Shown in pieces: positions 15,609-22,938 of a DNA stretch of 64,000 nt. Numbering within the stretch: the stretch's first letter is position 1; every line of letters starts with the position of its first letter. The notes below the pieces were generated by a model. The model saw only the letters and a list, made by a program, of their open reading frames with translations. It was not told the origin of the DNA and searched no databases. The translations under genes and the position numbers were made by a program. The stretch comes from Niveispirillum sp943371025. Lineage in GTDB: Bacteria; Pseudomonadota; Alphaproteobacteria; Azospirillales; Azospirillaceae. Location of the stretch: the NCBI GenBank assembly GCA_943371025.1, contig CALRTC020000003.1, positions 248,001-312,000 on the forward strand. The letters run 5' to 3'.

Positions 15609-16858
15609 CCACCCTTCCATCCCCGAGAGCTGACCGGATGAACACGCGCCGCACCATTGTCGCCTTCGTCTTCCCCGGACAGGGGCATCTCAACCGCATG
15701 CTGCCCGTGGTTTCCGGGCTGTGCGGGCGGGGGATCCAGGTGGTGTTCTATGCCCCGGAACCCGCCCGCCCCTTCGTCGAGCGCACGGGCGCGCAATTTC
15801 GCGACATTTTCGGCGGCCGACCCATGGAGGTGCCGGATGACGCGTCCACGCCGCTGCCCGTCCGCTGTGTCAGCTTCGCAGGATATTGGGGCGACCAGCT
15901 GACGCAGGAGGTGGCGGCGCTGAACCCCGCCCTGATCCTGCATGACAGTTTCGCCCTGGTCGCCCGGGTGGTCGGCTATCATCTGAAGATCCCCCGCGTC
16001 GCCATGCGGGCCGGCCATAACCAGCGGATGAAGATGATGATGGCGGAAGGCCGTGTCCGCGAGCCGGTCCACATCGCGCCGGCATGCGAAAGCGCTGTCG
16101 CGGCGCTGCGGGAACGCCACGGCATTCCTGATGCCACGCCCTTCTCCTTTCTGGCCGATGACCCGGACGTCGATCTCAACATCGTTTCCGAGCCGCCGGA
16201 ATTCCTGCCACCTGGCGCGCTGGAGGGGCTGGAGCCCGTTGAATTCTTCGGTTCCTGCTGGCCCGAAGGGGAGGGGCTGATCCCCGAGTTGCCCGATCCG
16301 TTCGGGCCGGATGCCGGGAACGACCTGCGCGTCTATGTCGGCTTTGGCGGGACGGCCTGGATGATCTGTCCTGATCAGGCTTTGGCAAGGCTGGAAGCGC
16401 TGGCCGATGGTATCGCGGGCCAGGCCGGGGTGCGTGGCCTGATCAGCCTGGGAGGCCCCATGGGGCCGGGGGCCGCGGAACGTCTGACGCGCCCCAATGT
16501 CCGGGTGGAGACGTTTGTGAACCAGACCGGCATATTGCGTCACGCCGACCTGTTCGTCACCCATCACGGCCTGAATTCCACGCATGAGGCCGTGTTCAGT
16601 GGCGTGCCCATGATTTCCTGTCCGCTCTTCGGGGATCAACCGGGCATGGCAGCGCGCTGTGCGGAACTGGGTCTGGCCTTGCCATTGGCCGGCCCCGGCG
16701 AGCCGTTGACGGCGGCGGATGTCCGCCGGGTCCTGGACCGGGCCAGGGCCGACCTGCCGGCGTTGCGTGCCCGCGTCGCCCAGGCCCGGGAATGGGAGCG
16801 GGCGGTCATGGCGCGGCGTGCGGCCGTGCTGGATCGCATTATCGAGATGATGCGGTAA
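15605..16858 (+). CDS. UGT-type glycosyltransferase (GT1, macrolide/MGT-like)
   Basis: 417 aa GT-B glycosyltransferase related to UGT and macrolide glycosyltransferases. The N-terminal FVFPGQGHLNRMLPV segment matches the family's GHxxP-type acceptor-domain start. The C-terminal nucleotide-sugar signature is THHGLNSTHEAVFSGVPMIS followed by PLFGDQPGMAARCAELG. The ATG at 15605 overlaps the preceding TGA (ATGA), so coupling is likely; an internal ATG at 15638 (MNTRRTIVAFVF) is the alternative. Last gene of the five-gene operon. Such enzymes glycosylate small hydrophobic acceptors, which fits a modification or self-protection pathway with the MFS exporter, but the acceptor is not identifiable. 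Confidence 0.85.
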   Translation: MTTLPSPRADRMNTRRTIVAFVFPGQGHLNRMLPVVSGLCGRGIQVVFYAPEPARPFVERTGAQFRDIFGGRPMEVPDDASTPLPVRCVSFAGYWGDQLTQEVAALNPALILHDSFALVARVVGYHLKIPRVAMRAGHNQRMKMMMAEGRVREPVHIAPACESAVAALRERHGIPDATPFSFLADDPDVDLNIVSEPPEFLPPGALEGLEPVEFFGSCWPEGEGLIPELPDPFGPDAGNDLRVYVGFGGTAWMICPDQALARLEALADGIAGQAGVRGLISLGGPMGPGAAERLTRPNVRVETFVNQTGILRHADLFVTHHGLNSTHEAVFSGVPMISCPLFGDQPGMAARCAELGLALPLAGPGEPLTAADVRRVLDRARADLPALRARVAQAREWERAVMARRAAVLDRIIEMMR

Positions 16859-16870
16859 GGACTGTCACAA

Positions 16871-16886
16871 TCCCCATATATTGTGT
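16871..16886. promoter_or_regulatory. Candidate NrdR box, weak and distant from nrdA
   Basis: TCCCCATATATTGTGT matches about 12 of 16 positions of the NrdR-box consensus ACACTATATATAGTGT. It lies about 335 bp upstream of nrdA, so its role is uncertain. Confidence 0.3.
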
Positions 16887-17113
16887 GTCCTGTTGATTCT
16901 GCTCCGCGTCATCCCCCGTCACCCCGTTTCCTGGCCCGCCAAGGCAGGCGGGCCGCCATTATCCCTGTGTCGACCCCACCGGAGCGGCCGGCCTGTCGCC
17001 GCTTTCCGCATCCGTCAAGCATCGCCGGACGCATGGCCCGGCTGCGTTGGCCCGCACCCTTGGAATGGCTGGGGTCAAGCCTATTCATGATGGACAGGGC
17101 GGAAATTTCTGCC

Positions 17114-17141
17114 TTGTGGCGGGGGCGGGATTTGGTACGAT
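17114..17141 (+). promoter_or_regulatory. Candidate nrdA promoter
   Basis: TTGTGG (17114-17119) and TACGAT (17136-17141) with 16-bp spacing. This puts the transcription start just before the paired DnaA boxes. Confidence 0.35.
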
Positions 17142-17170
17142 CCGGGCCTCAGCCAACAAGATGTTGTGTT

Positions 17171-17190
17171 CTGTGGGTATTTATCCACAG
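17171..17190. promoter_or_regulatory. DnaA boxes upstream of nrdA
   Basis: A perfect TTATCCACA box at 17181-17189 faces a diverged inverted box (TGTGGGTAT, 17172-17180), giving a CTGTGG-N8-CCACAG palindrome 31 bp before the nrdA start. DnaA regulation of nrd genes is known in E. coli. Here it is inferred from the site alone. Confidence 0.6.
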
Positions 17191-17220
17191 GTGGGGCACT
17201 GGGGAAAACGGGGATAAGTC

Positions 17221-19077
17221 ATGCGTGATGGCGAAGTGAATGAGTGGACGCCGCAGGCGGGCGACGTGTTCGGTCAGATCCAGATGCCGAAGCATCCGGC
17301 GGTCACTGTGGACCGTTCGCGCGACGAATTGCTGACCACGTTCGGCAAGGCGACGCTGGACGACCGTTATCTGATGCCCGGCGAGTCCTATCAGGATCTT
17401 TTTGCCCGCGTCGCCAGCTACTATGCTGACGACCATGCGCATGCCCAGCGCCTTTATGACTATATCTCCCGCCTGTGGTTCATGCCGGCCACGCCCGTGC
17501 TGTCCAATGGCGGCACCAGCCGCGGCCTGCCCATCTCCTGCTTCCTGAACGAAGCCAGCGACAGCCTGGAAGGCATTGTCGGCCTGTGGAATGAGAATGT
17601 GTGGCTGGCGGCCAAGGGCGGTGGCATCGGTTCCTACTGGGGCAATCTGCGCTCCATCGGCGAACAGGTGAAGGACAGCGGCAAGACCAGCGGCGTCATC
17701 CCCTTCATCCGCGTCATGGACAGTCTGACGCTGGCCATTTCCCAGGGTAGCTTGCGTCGCGGTTCGGCGGCTTGCTACCTGCCGGTCTCCCATCCGGAGA
17801 TCGAGGAATTTATCGAGATGCGCCGCCCCACCGGCGGTGACCCCAACCGCAAGGCGCTGAACCTGCATCATGGCATCGCCATCCCCGATGCCTTCATGCG
17901 CGCGGTTGAGGCGGACGAGGAATGGGCCCTGACCAGCCCCAAGGATGGCAAGATCCTGCGCCGCGTCAAGGCGCGCGACCTGTGGATCCGCATCCTGACG
18001 GCCCGCATGGAAACGGGTGAGCCCTATCTGCTGTTCATCGACCATGTGAACCGCGCCATCCCGGAACATCACAAGCTGGCCGGCCTGACGGTGAAGATGT
18101 CCAACCTGTGCAGCGAGATCACGCTGCCCACCGGTCTGGACCCCTGGGGCAAGCAGCGCACGGCCGTCTGCTGCCTGTCCTCGCTGAACCTGGAAAATTT
18201 CCTGGAATGGCAGGACCATCCGACCTTCATCGAGGACACGCTGCGTTTCCTGGACAATGTCATGACGGACTTCATCCAGAAGGCTCCGGATGACATGACG
18301 CGGGCCAAGTACTCGGCCATGCGCGAGCGGTCGGTGGGTCTGGGCGTCATGGGCTTCCACAGCTTCCTGCAAAGCCAGATGATCCCGATCGAAGGCGTCA
18401 TGGCCAAGGTCTGGAACAAGCGCATGTTCGCCCATATCAAGCGTCATGCCGATGCTGCGTCGGTCAAGCTGGCGCATGAGCGGGGGGCGTGCCCGGATGC
18501 CGCCGAATATGGCGTCATGGAGCGTTTCTCCAACAAGATCGCCATCGCGCCGACGGCCAGCATCTCCATCATCACCGGTGGTGCTTCGCCCGGGATCGAG
18601 CCGGTGGCCGCCAACGCCTATACCCACAAGACGCTGTCGGGCAGCCATTCGGTGCGCAACCCGTACCTGGAAAAGCTGCTGGCGGAAAAGGGCCGCAACG
18701 ACGAGGACACCTGGTCGGAGATCACGCTGAACAGCGGTTCCGTCCAGCATCTGGATTTCCTGACCCAGGACGAGAAGGACGTTTTCAAGACGGCTTTCGA
18801 ACTGGATCAGCGCTGGCTGATCGAACATGCCGCCGACCGTACCCCGTTCGTCTGCCAGAGCCAGTCGCTGAACGTCTTCCTGCCGGCCGACGTGCATAAG
18901 CGCGATCTGCACCAGATCCATATGATGGCCTGGAAGAAGGGCGTGAAGAGCCTGTATTACCTGCGCTCCATGTCCGTGCAGCGCGCCGAGAGCAACGCCA
19001 CCAAGGAGATCGGCCGCGCCAAGCCGGCACCGGCGGTGGAAACGAACAAGTACGAGGAATGCCTCGCCTGCCAGTAA
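17221..19077 (+). CDS. nrdA: Class I ribonucleotide reductase large subunit (no ATP cone)
   Basis: Catalytic alpha subunit of class I ribonucleotide reductase, 618 aa; reduces NDPs to dNDPs in the cytosol with the NrdB radical subunit (56290-57252). Active-site cysteines are visible: CFLNEASDSLEG (first redox Cys), SNLCSEI (thiyl-radical Cys) and CCLSSLNLENF (partner Cys). The C-terminal ECLACQ carries the CxxC shuttle. PTASISIITGGASPGIEP and the GVKSLYYLRS tyrosine region are also conserved. At 618 residues it is about 140 shorter than E. coli NrdA and starts without an N-terminal ATP-cone domain, so overall activity control by dATP through a cone is probably absent. Followed by a strong terminator. 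Confidence 0.95.
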   Translation: MRDGEVNEWTPQAGDVFGQIQMPKHPAVTVDRSRDELLTTFGKATLDDRYLMPGESYQDLFARVASYYADDHAHAQRLYDYISRLWFMPATPVLSNGGTSRGLPISCFLNEASDSLEGIVGLWNENVWLAAKGGGIGSYWGNLRSIGEQVKDSGKTSGVIPFIRVMDSLTLAISQGSLRRGSAACYLPVSHPEIEEFIEMRRPTGGDPNRKALNLHHGIAIPDAFMRAVEADEEWALTSPKDGKILRRVKARDLWIRILTARMETGEPYLLFIDHVNRAIPEHHKLAGLTVKMSNLCSEITLPTGLDPWGKQRTAVCCLSSLNLENFLEWQDHPTFIEDTLRFLDNVMTDFIQKAPDDMTRAKYSAMRERSVGLGVMGFHSFLQSQMIPIEGVMAKVWNKRMFAHIKRHADAASVKLAHERGACPDAAEYGVMERFSNKIAIAPTASISIITGGASPGIEPVAANAYTHKTLSGSHSVRNPYLEKLLAEKGRNDEDTWSEITLNSGSVQHLDFLTQDEKDVFKTAFELDQRWLIEHAADRTPFVCQSQSLNVFLPADVHKRDLHQIHMMAWKKGVKSLYYLRSMSVQRAESNATKEIGRAKPAPAVETNKYEECLACQ

Positions 19078-19090
19078 GCAGGTCCAGTCC

Positions 19091-19130
19091 AAAAAGGCCG
19101 CCATCGGGAACCCGGTGGCGGCCTTTTTTT
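19091..19130. terminator. Bidirectional rho-independent terminator
   Basis: The stem AAGGCCGCCA/TGGCGGCCTT has a short loop, flanked by A5 on the left and T7 on the right. It can stop nrdA rightward and the deacetylase gene leftward. Confidence 0.85.
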
Positions 19131-19150
19131 CCGTCCAGCGTGGGGGAGGG

Positions 19151-19933
19151 TTAAGGGTCTGTGCCCTTCACGCGGTCCATCACCTCTGCGAAGGTGGCGA
19201 CCCAGATTTCGTCCCGATGGGCGGCCAGATAATCCACGAGCTGCTGATGCGCCTGGGCGGTGACGATGGAATAGTCGCCGCCCAGGCCATGGAAGCCGAT
19301 GACGCCAAGCCCGCCCTGCTTGCGGATGTCTTCGACATAGGCGATCAGGTCGGCACCCGTCACCGTGTCGGGGAAGAAGGTGGAGGGCACGTAATAGGGA
19401 TCGAGCTTGTCCGGACTGGCTGCCGGTGGGGCGATGCCGCGGGCATAGCGCACCAGCCCCGAAGCCCGCAGCGCATCCACATAATCCTTGCCGCCCACCT
19501 GTCTTTGCCCGCAGGGCATGGCGTAGGTCCGGTCCGTTTTTCCGTCGATGGCGTAGAGCAAGGTGTTCTGCACCTTGATCTCCGTCAGCAGGTCGGCGAT
19601 GTCGTAAGATTCGGTGGTCTGGTGATCGGACATCTTGAAGGTGCCGCGTGCGCAAGGATGGAAAACCGTATGGTTTGCCAGTTCATGCCCGTTCGCGGCG
19701 GCGGCGCGCCAGCGTGGCACCAGTTTCTGATCGAAAATCGCAGACATGAAGAAGGTCCCCTTCAGGCCTGCGGCATCAAGCTGCGGAATGGCGACGTCCA
19801 GTTGCGATGCCAGTGAGTCGTCATAGGTCAGGACGATGGCGGCCTGCCGCCCACCCGGCCAGTTCCAGCCCGTAGCCGCAGCAACGGGGCCGATCCCAAG
19901 CACCAGTGCCATGAAGGCGATGACCAGCCGCAT
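19151..19933 (-). CDS. Exported polysaccharide deacetylase family protein
   Basis: 260 aa NodB-homology deacetylase with a clear N-terminal signal peptide (MRLVIAFMALVLGIGPVAAA). Motif 1 is TYDDS, with two aspartates, around residue 36. Motif 2 is HELANHTVFHP around residue 83, with two metal-binding histidines. The C-terminal GVIGFHGLGGDY supplies the late His. Such enzymes remove acetyl groups from cell-wall or extracellular polysaccharide in the periplasm or outside the cell. There is an unusual insertion around residues 95-140 (TFKMSDHQTTESYD onward). Convergent with nrdA; transcribed away from the EF-hand genes. Substrate unknown. Confidence 0.82.
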   Translation of the reverse strand: MRLVIAFMALVLGIGPVAAATGWNWPGGRQAAIVLTYDDSLASQLDVAIPQLDAAGLKGTFFMSAIFDQKLVPRWRAAAANGHELANHTVFHPCARGTFKMSDHQTTESYDIADLLTEIKVQNTLLYAIDGKTDRTYAMPCGQRQVGGKDYVDALRASGLVRYARGIAPPAASPDKLDPYYVPSTFFPDTVTGADLIAYVEDIRKQGGLGVIGFHGLGGDYSIVTAQAHQQLVDYLAAHRDEIWVATFAEVMDRVKGTDP

Positions 19934-20101
19934 ATCCCATCCCCATGTCAGAAGACGCGGTAATTAATCAATATTCGCCCGAAATGACAATTACTCCGCG
20001 TCGTCAGACGGCAGGCGGGGTCCGGGGCGCTCGCAGGCGCGCGACGACCGGGATAGGCCCCGTCCGTGCAAGGGCAATTGTTCCCTGTTCGGACCGACCT
20101 C

Positions 20102-20881
20102 ATGCGCTCAACTGCTGCCCTTACGGCCCTGCTGCTGCTGTCCGCCTGTTCTTCCCATGCCGATGGGCCGCCGGGCGGTCCGGGCGGGGGGCGTCCCATG
20201 GGCGGGCGCGTGCCTTTGACGCTGGCTGGCGAAATGCTGGGCCGCATGGCGCCGGACGAGGATGCCTATGCGGCTGCCGTTGTGGAATGGGCCAAGGGCG
20301 TCGACACCAATCATGACGGCTTCATTTCCGCCGACGAATTGAAGGTGGATGTGGCCCGGTTCCATGCCCTGGTCGACACGGACAAGGATGGCACCATCAA
20401 TGCCCGCGAGCTGGGCGATTACCGGTTGGCCCGACAGGCCGCCCTGCGCGGCGGCGGCAAGGGCCAGCGCCCGGATGGTCCGCCCCCCGATGGGCCGGAG
20501 GGCGGGGGGGATCGGCCGGCGCCCCCGCCCGACGGTGGCGGTGAAGGGCCGCCGCCCGGTGAGCGCGGCGGGCGGGGTCCCGGTGGCGGTGGCCCTGCTG
20601 GCGGCATGGGCGGTGGTGCGGGCGAGGACAAGGTGATGTCCGCCGACCGCAACCTGGATTTCCGGGTGACGCTGGAGGAATTGCGGGGCCTGGCGCTGGA
20701 ACGGCTGCGCGCCACCGATGCCGACAAGGATGGCCGCGTCAGCCTGGAGGAGATCCGCGCGGGCGCTATCATCGCCTATAATGAGCGGCCGGCCCGCATG
20801 GGTGGCCGGCGTCAAGGCGGCGGCGGTGGTCCGGGCGGTGGAGGCGGTCCGGGCGGTGGTGGCGGGCCGCCGCGCGGTTGA
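20102..20881 (+). CDS. EF-hand lipoprotein with Gly/Pro-rich linkers
   Basis: 259 aa predicted lipoprotein: signal peptide MRSTAALTALLLLSACSS with lipobox LSAC. Four EF-hand-like loops are visible, in two pairs: DTNHDGFISADE and DTDKDGTINARE, then a degenerate SADRNLDFRVTLEE and DADKDGRVSLEE. A roughly 75-residue Pro/Gly-rich linker separates the pairs, and the C-terminus is poly-Gly/Pro. I chose ATG 20102 because it gives an exact signal peptide. It probably binds calcium at the cell surface or in the periplasm. Followed 88 bp later by a second EF-hand lipoprotein, so the two are likely co-transcribed. No enzymatic domain. Confidence 0.8.
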   Translation: MRSTAALTALLLLSACSSHADGPPGGPGGGRPMGGRVPLTLAGEMLGRMAPDEDAYAAAVVEWAKGVDTNHDGFISADELKVDVARFHALVDTDKDGTINARELGDYRLARQAALRGGGKGQRPDGPPPDGPEGGGDRPAPPPDGGGEGPPPGERGGRGPGGGGPAGGMGGGAGEDKVMSADRNLDFRVTLEELRGLALERLRATDADKDGRVSLEEIRAGAIIAYNERPARMGGRRQGGGGGPGGGGGPGGGGGPPRG

Positions 20882-20969
20882 TCGCCCGACCAACTTCCGC
20901 CTTTTTCAGTTGGCACCGTACCGGCGGCCCCTTACACCAGACGGGGCCTTGTCCGGAACGGAGCTTTCC

Positions 20970-21599
20970 ATGCGCGTGATGACCAGGGCGGCGGTCTGCC
21001 TGCTCCTCTCGGCGACCCTGCTGCCCCTGGCGGGGTGTGGCGGTAACGATCCGCGTCTGCCCGGCATCCGCTACACCCCCGTCAGCCCGCTGGGCGAACC
21101 GCTGGGGCGCCCGTCGCGCGAGGCGGAGACCTATCGTGCGGCCATGCGCGACTGGTTTGCCCACGCCGACACTAACCATGATGGCAAGCTGTCGCCTGCC
21201 GAGATGGCCGCAGAGGCGGACCGCGTTTTCCCGCTTTATGATCTTAACCATGACGGGTTCGTCACTTCGGCGGAGCTGACACTGTATCGCGTCAATTCAC
21301 CCTTCCATGAGGCGCCGCCCGACAATGGCAGGCGGCTGCGTCCCGGCCGCATCGACATGACGCCGGACGAGGCGGCGACCGTCCAGAACAATGGCAAGGG
21401 CCGGCCACAATATCGCATCGGCATCGATCCCGTCATGTCGGCCGATGCCAATGCCGATTTCCGGGTGACGCCAGACGAATTGCGGGCCGAGGCCCTGCGC
21501 CGTCACACGATCATGGATGAAAACCATGACGGACAGATCAGCCTGTCGGAATTCATGGAGATGGCGGAAGGGCCGATGAAGGCCTGGTCTGTCCAATAG
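20970..21599 (+). CDS. EF-hand lipoprotein
   Basis: 209 aa predicted lipoprotein with signal sequence and lipobox LAGC (MRVMTRAAVCLLLSATLLPL, then AGCGGND). EF-hand loops: DTNHDGKLSPAE, DLNHDGFVTSAE, a degenerate SADANADFRVTPDE and DENHDGQISLSE. The ADFRVTxDEL pattern of the third loop matches the neighbouring lipoprotein, so the genes are paralogs. GGAACGGAG upstream supports ATG 20970; ATG 20979 is an alternative. Likely a calcium-binding envelope protein of unknown partner. Confidence 0.8.
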   Translation: MRVMTRAAVCLLLSATLLPLAGCGGNDPRLPGIRYTPVSPLGEPLGRPSREAETYRAAMRDWFAHADTNHDGKLSPAEMAAEADRVFPLYDLNHDGFVTSAELTLYRVNSPFHEAPPDNGRRLRPGRIDMTPDEAATVQNNGKGRPQYRIGIDPVMSADANADFRVTPDELRAEALRRHTIMDENHDGQISLSEFMEMAEGPMKAWSVQ

Positions 21600-21639
21600 T
21601 GATAGGCTAAGTCCCTGGCATCTCTTTTGCTTTTGCGCT

Positions 21640-21661
21640 CCCTATCCATCGGCATAGGGGG
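21640..21661 (+). promoter_or_regulatory. Hairpin overlapping the ribosome-binding site of the 84-aa gene
   Basis: CCCTAT (21640-21645) pairs with ATAGGG (21654-21659), burying the AGGGGG Shine-Dalgarno sequence before the ATG at 21667. It could modulate translation; this is structural inference only. Confidence 0.3.
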
Positions 21662-21666
21662 TTGTC

Positions 21667-21921
21667 ATGCCAGAATTCGGTCTGTTCATCGTCCGTCCAC
21701 CCAAGGGGGTCGCCACCGTCGCGGCCATCCACCCGTCCCGCGCGGTGGACGCCCGCGAAACCCTGAAGCGGCTGCGCACCAGCGGTTTCCATGTTGCACC
21801 CCTGTCCAAGGCGTCTGTTCCATCCCTGGAACCGGAAGGGGCCCGCATCCAGCTGCAGGGTCTGGTCAACGGCATGTTTGAACAGGCCCCCTATCGGCCC
21901 GCTGTCTCCATGGTCTGGTGA
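21667..21921 (+). CDS. Small hypothetical protein (84 aa)
   Basis: 84 residues, MPEFGLFIVRPPKGVATVAAI at the start and a mixed alpha/beta composition. No signal peptide, membrane segment or motif that I recognise. Support for coding: an AGGGGG ribosome-binding site 6 bp upstream, a hairpin terminator directly after the stop, and ordinary codon use. An opposite-strand frame covering the same bases (21607-21969) looks less protein-like. Function unknown. Confidence 0.55.
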   Translation: MPEFGLFIVRPPKGVATVAAIHPSRAVDARETLKRLRTSGFHVAPLSKASVPSLEPEGARIQLQGLVNGMFEQAPYRPAVSMVW

Positions 21922-21923
21922 TG

Positions 21924-21958
21924 CGTTGCAATCAGCAACGCTATTGCTGATTGCAACG
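21924..21958. terminator. 15-bp perfect hairpin between convergent genes
   Basis: CGTTGCAATCAGCAA (21924-21938) and its exact complement (21944-21958) with a 5-base loop, between the 84-aa gene and the LysR gene. There is no T-run, so termination efficiency is uncertain. Confidence 0.55.
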
Positions 21959-21959
21959 A

Positions 21960-22835
21960 TCAATCCCAACCTAGACGTGCATGGTCGATGAACCGCGCCA
22001 GGGCGGCCGTCATCACGGCGTCACGCCGATGGATAAGCTGCGTCGGGGCCACCGACCAGGGATGGGGTACTGCATGCACGGCCAGGGCGCTGCGCTGCGG
22101 CGAACGTTCCACCGCGGCCAGCGGCAGCAGTGAGATGCCGATGCCGGCCGCCACGCCGCCGATGATGCCTTCCAACGTGCCGAATTCCTGCAACCGCGCC
22201 TGTCGTGCGCCCAGGCTGGCCAGCAACCCCTCCAGCCGCTCCCGATAGGCGCAGCCGCGCCGGAAGCACAGGGCCGACAGGCCCGGACGCGCCATCGCCT
22301 GCGGCCAGTCGACGCCCGCCGCCGTCACCATCACCATATGTTCGGTCCCGACATCGGCGCAGACCAGATCGGGATGGTCGATGGGGCCGCCAACCAGGGC
22401 CGCATCCAGGCGATAGGACAGCACCTCCTCCACCATCGCCCCCGTCGATCCCGTGCGCAGGCTGAGTTCGACATCAGGAAAGGCGGCGTGATAGGCGGCC
22501 AGCACGGGCGGCAGGCGGCAGGCCGCCGTCGTTTCCATGCTGCCGATGGCCAGTTGCCCGCCGGGCCGGTCCGGATTCAGCAGGTCCCGCAGGCTGTCAC
22601 GCGCCGCGCGCAGGGCCGCCGTCACCTGCCGGGCATGGGGCAGCAGCCGTTCCCCCGCCCGCGTCGGCACCACGCCCCTGCCGTTGCGGTGGAACAGCGG
22701 CATGCCCAGGGCCCCTTCCAGCGCCCGGATACGTGCCGTGACATTGGACTGGACACAATTCAGCCGCCGCGCCGCCGCCGTCACCCCGCCTTCTTCCACC
22801 ACGGCCAGAAAGAAGGCCAGATCCGTGCTGTCCAT
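21960..22835 (-). CDS. LysR-family transcriptional regulator
   Basis: 291 aa LysR regulator. The N-terminal winged HTH (residues 3-60) contains FFLAVVEEGGVTAAARRLNC, QSNVTARIRALEGALGMPLF and RNGRGVVPTRAG, all typical. The C-terminal part is the periplasmic-binding-protein-like effector domain. The start at 22835 (MDSTDLAFFLAV) puts the HTH at the usual position; 22847 is an alternative. It is divergent from an MFS/GST operon with 103 bp between, and the gap contains a dyad (22872-22896) that may be its operator. It probably regulates that operon and itself. The C-terminal VHAVPHPWSVAPTQLIHRRD resembles regulators of aromatic or drug exporters, but the inducer is unknown. Confidence 0.88.
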   Translation of the reverse strand: MDSTDLAFFLAVVEEGGVTAAARRLNCVQSNVTARIRALEGALGMPLFHRNGRGVVPTRAGERLLPHARQVTAALRAARDSLRDLLNPDRPGGQLAIGSMETTAACRLPPVLAAYHAAFPDVELSLRTGSTGAMVEEVLSYRLDAALVGGPIDHPDLVCADVGTEHMVMVTAAGVDWPQAMARPGLSALCFRRGCAYRERLEGLLASLGARQARLQEFGTLEGIIGGVAAGIGISLLPLAAVERSPQRSALAVHAVPHPWSVAPTQLIHRRDAVMTAALARFIDHARLGWD

Positions 22836-22871
22836 GGCGCAATCCATCAATAATAAAGATTTCAAATATCC

Positions 22872-22896
22872 TGACATTTCATTTTTCATGATGTCA
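22872..22896. promoter_or_regulatory. Candidate LysR operator TGACAT-N13-ATGTCA
   Basis: A perfect 6-bp dyad in the A+T-rich divergent region between the LysR gene and the MFS gene. Spacing and location suit a LysR-type regulator site. Confidence 0.45.
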
Positions 22897-22938
22897 ATCC
22901 CGTGCCAACGTGGTGGCGATCACAAAGGGGCGACGCGC

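Larger units (their letters stand above)
16859..17220. other. Intergenic region between the GT operon and nrdA
   Basis: 362 bp. It holds an NrdR-like site (16871-16886), an 8-bp GC hairpin (GGCCCGCC, 16933-16954) without a T-run, a promoter-like pair (17114-17141) and DnaA boxes (17171-17190). No credible gene is seen. Confidence 0.6.

Noticed and set aside
10745..16858. Lasso-peptide or other RiPP cluster
   Set aside because: HprK-like and nucleotidyltransferase genes fit, but no precursor, RRE/PqqD, protease or cyclase could be found in the window.
15638..16858. Shorter glycosyltransferase starting at ATG 15638
   Set aside because: ATG 15605 overlaps the upstream stop and fits the coupling of the operon; I kept it but note the alternative.
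17171..17190. oriC
   Set aside because: Only a perfect and a degenerate DnaA box next to nrdA; no cluster of boxes, AT-rich unwinding element, dnaA or other origin genes.
21607..21969. Possible 120-aa gene on the minus strand opposite the 84-aa gene
   Set aside because: No ribosome-binding site, covers a terminator hairpin, and composition is not protein-like; the plus-strand frame is better.
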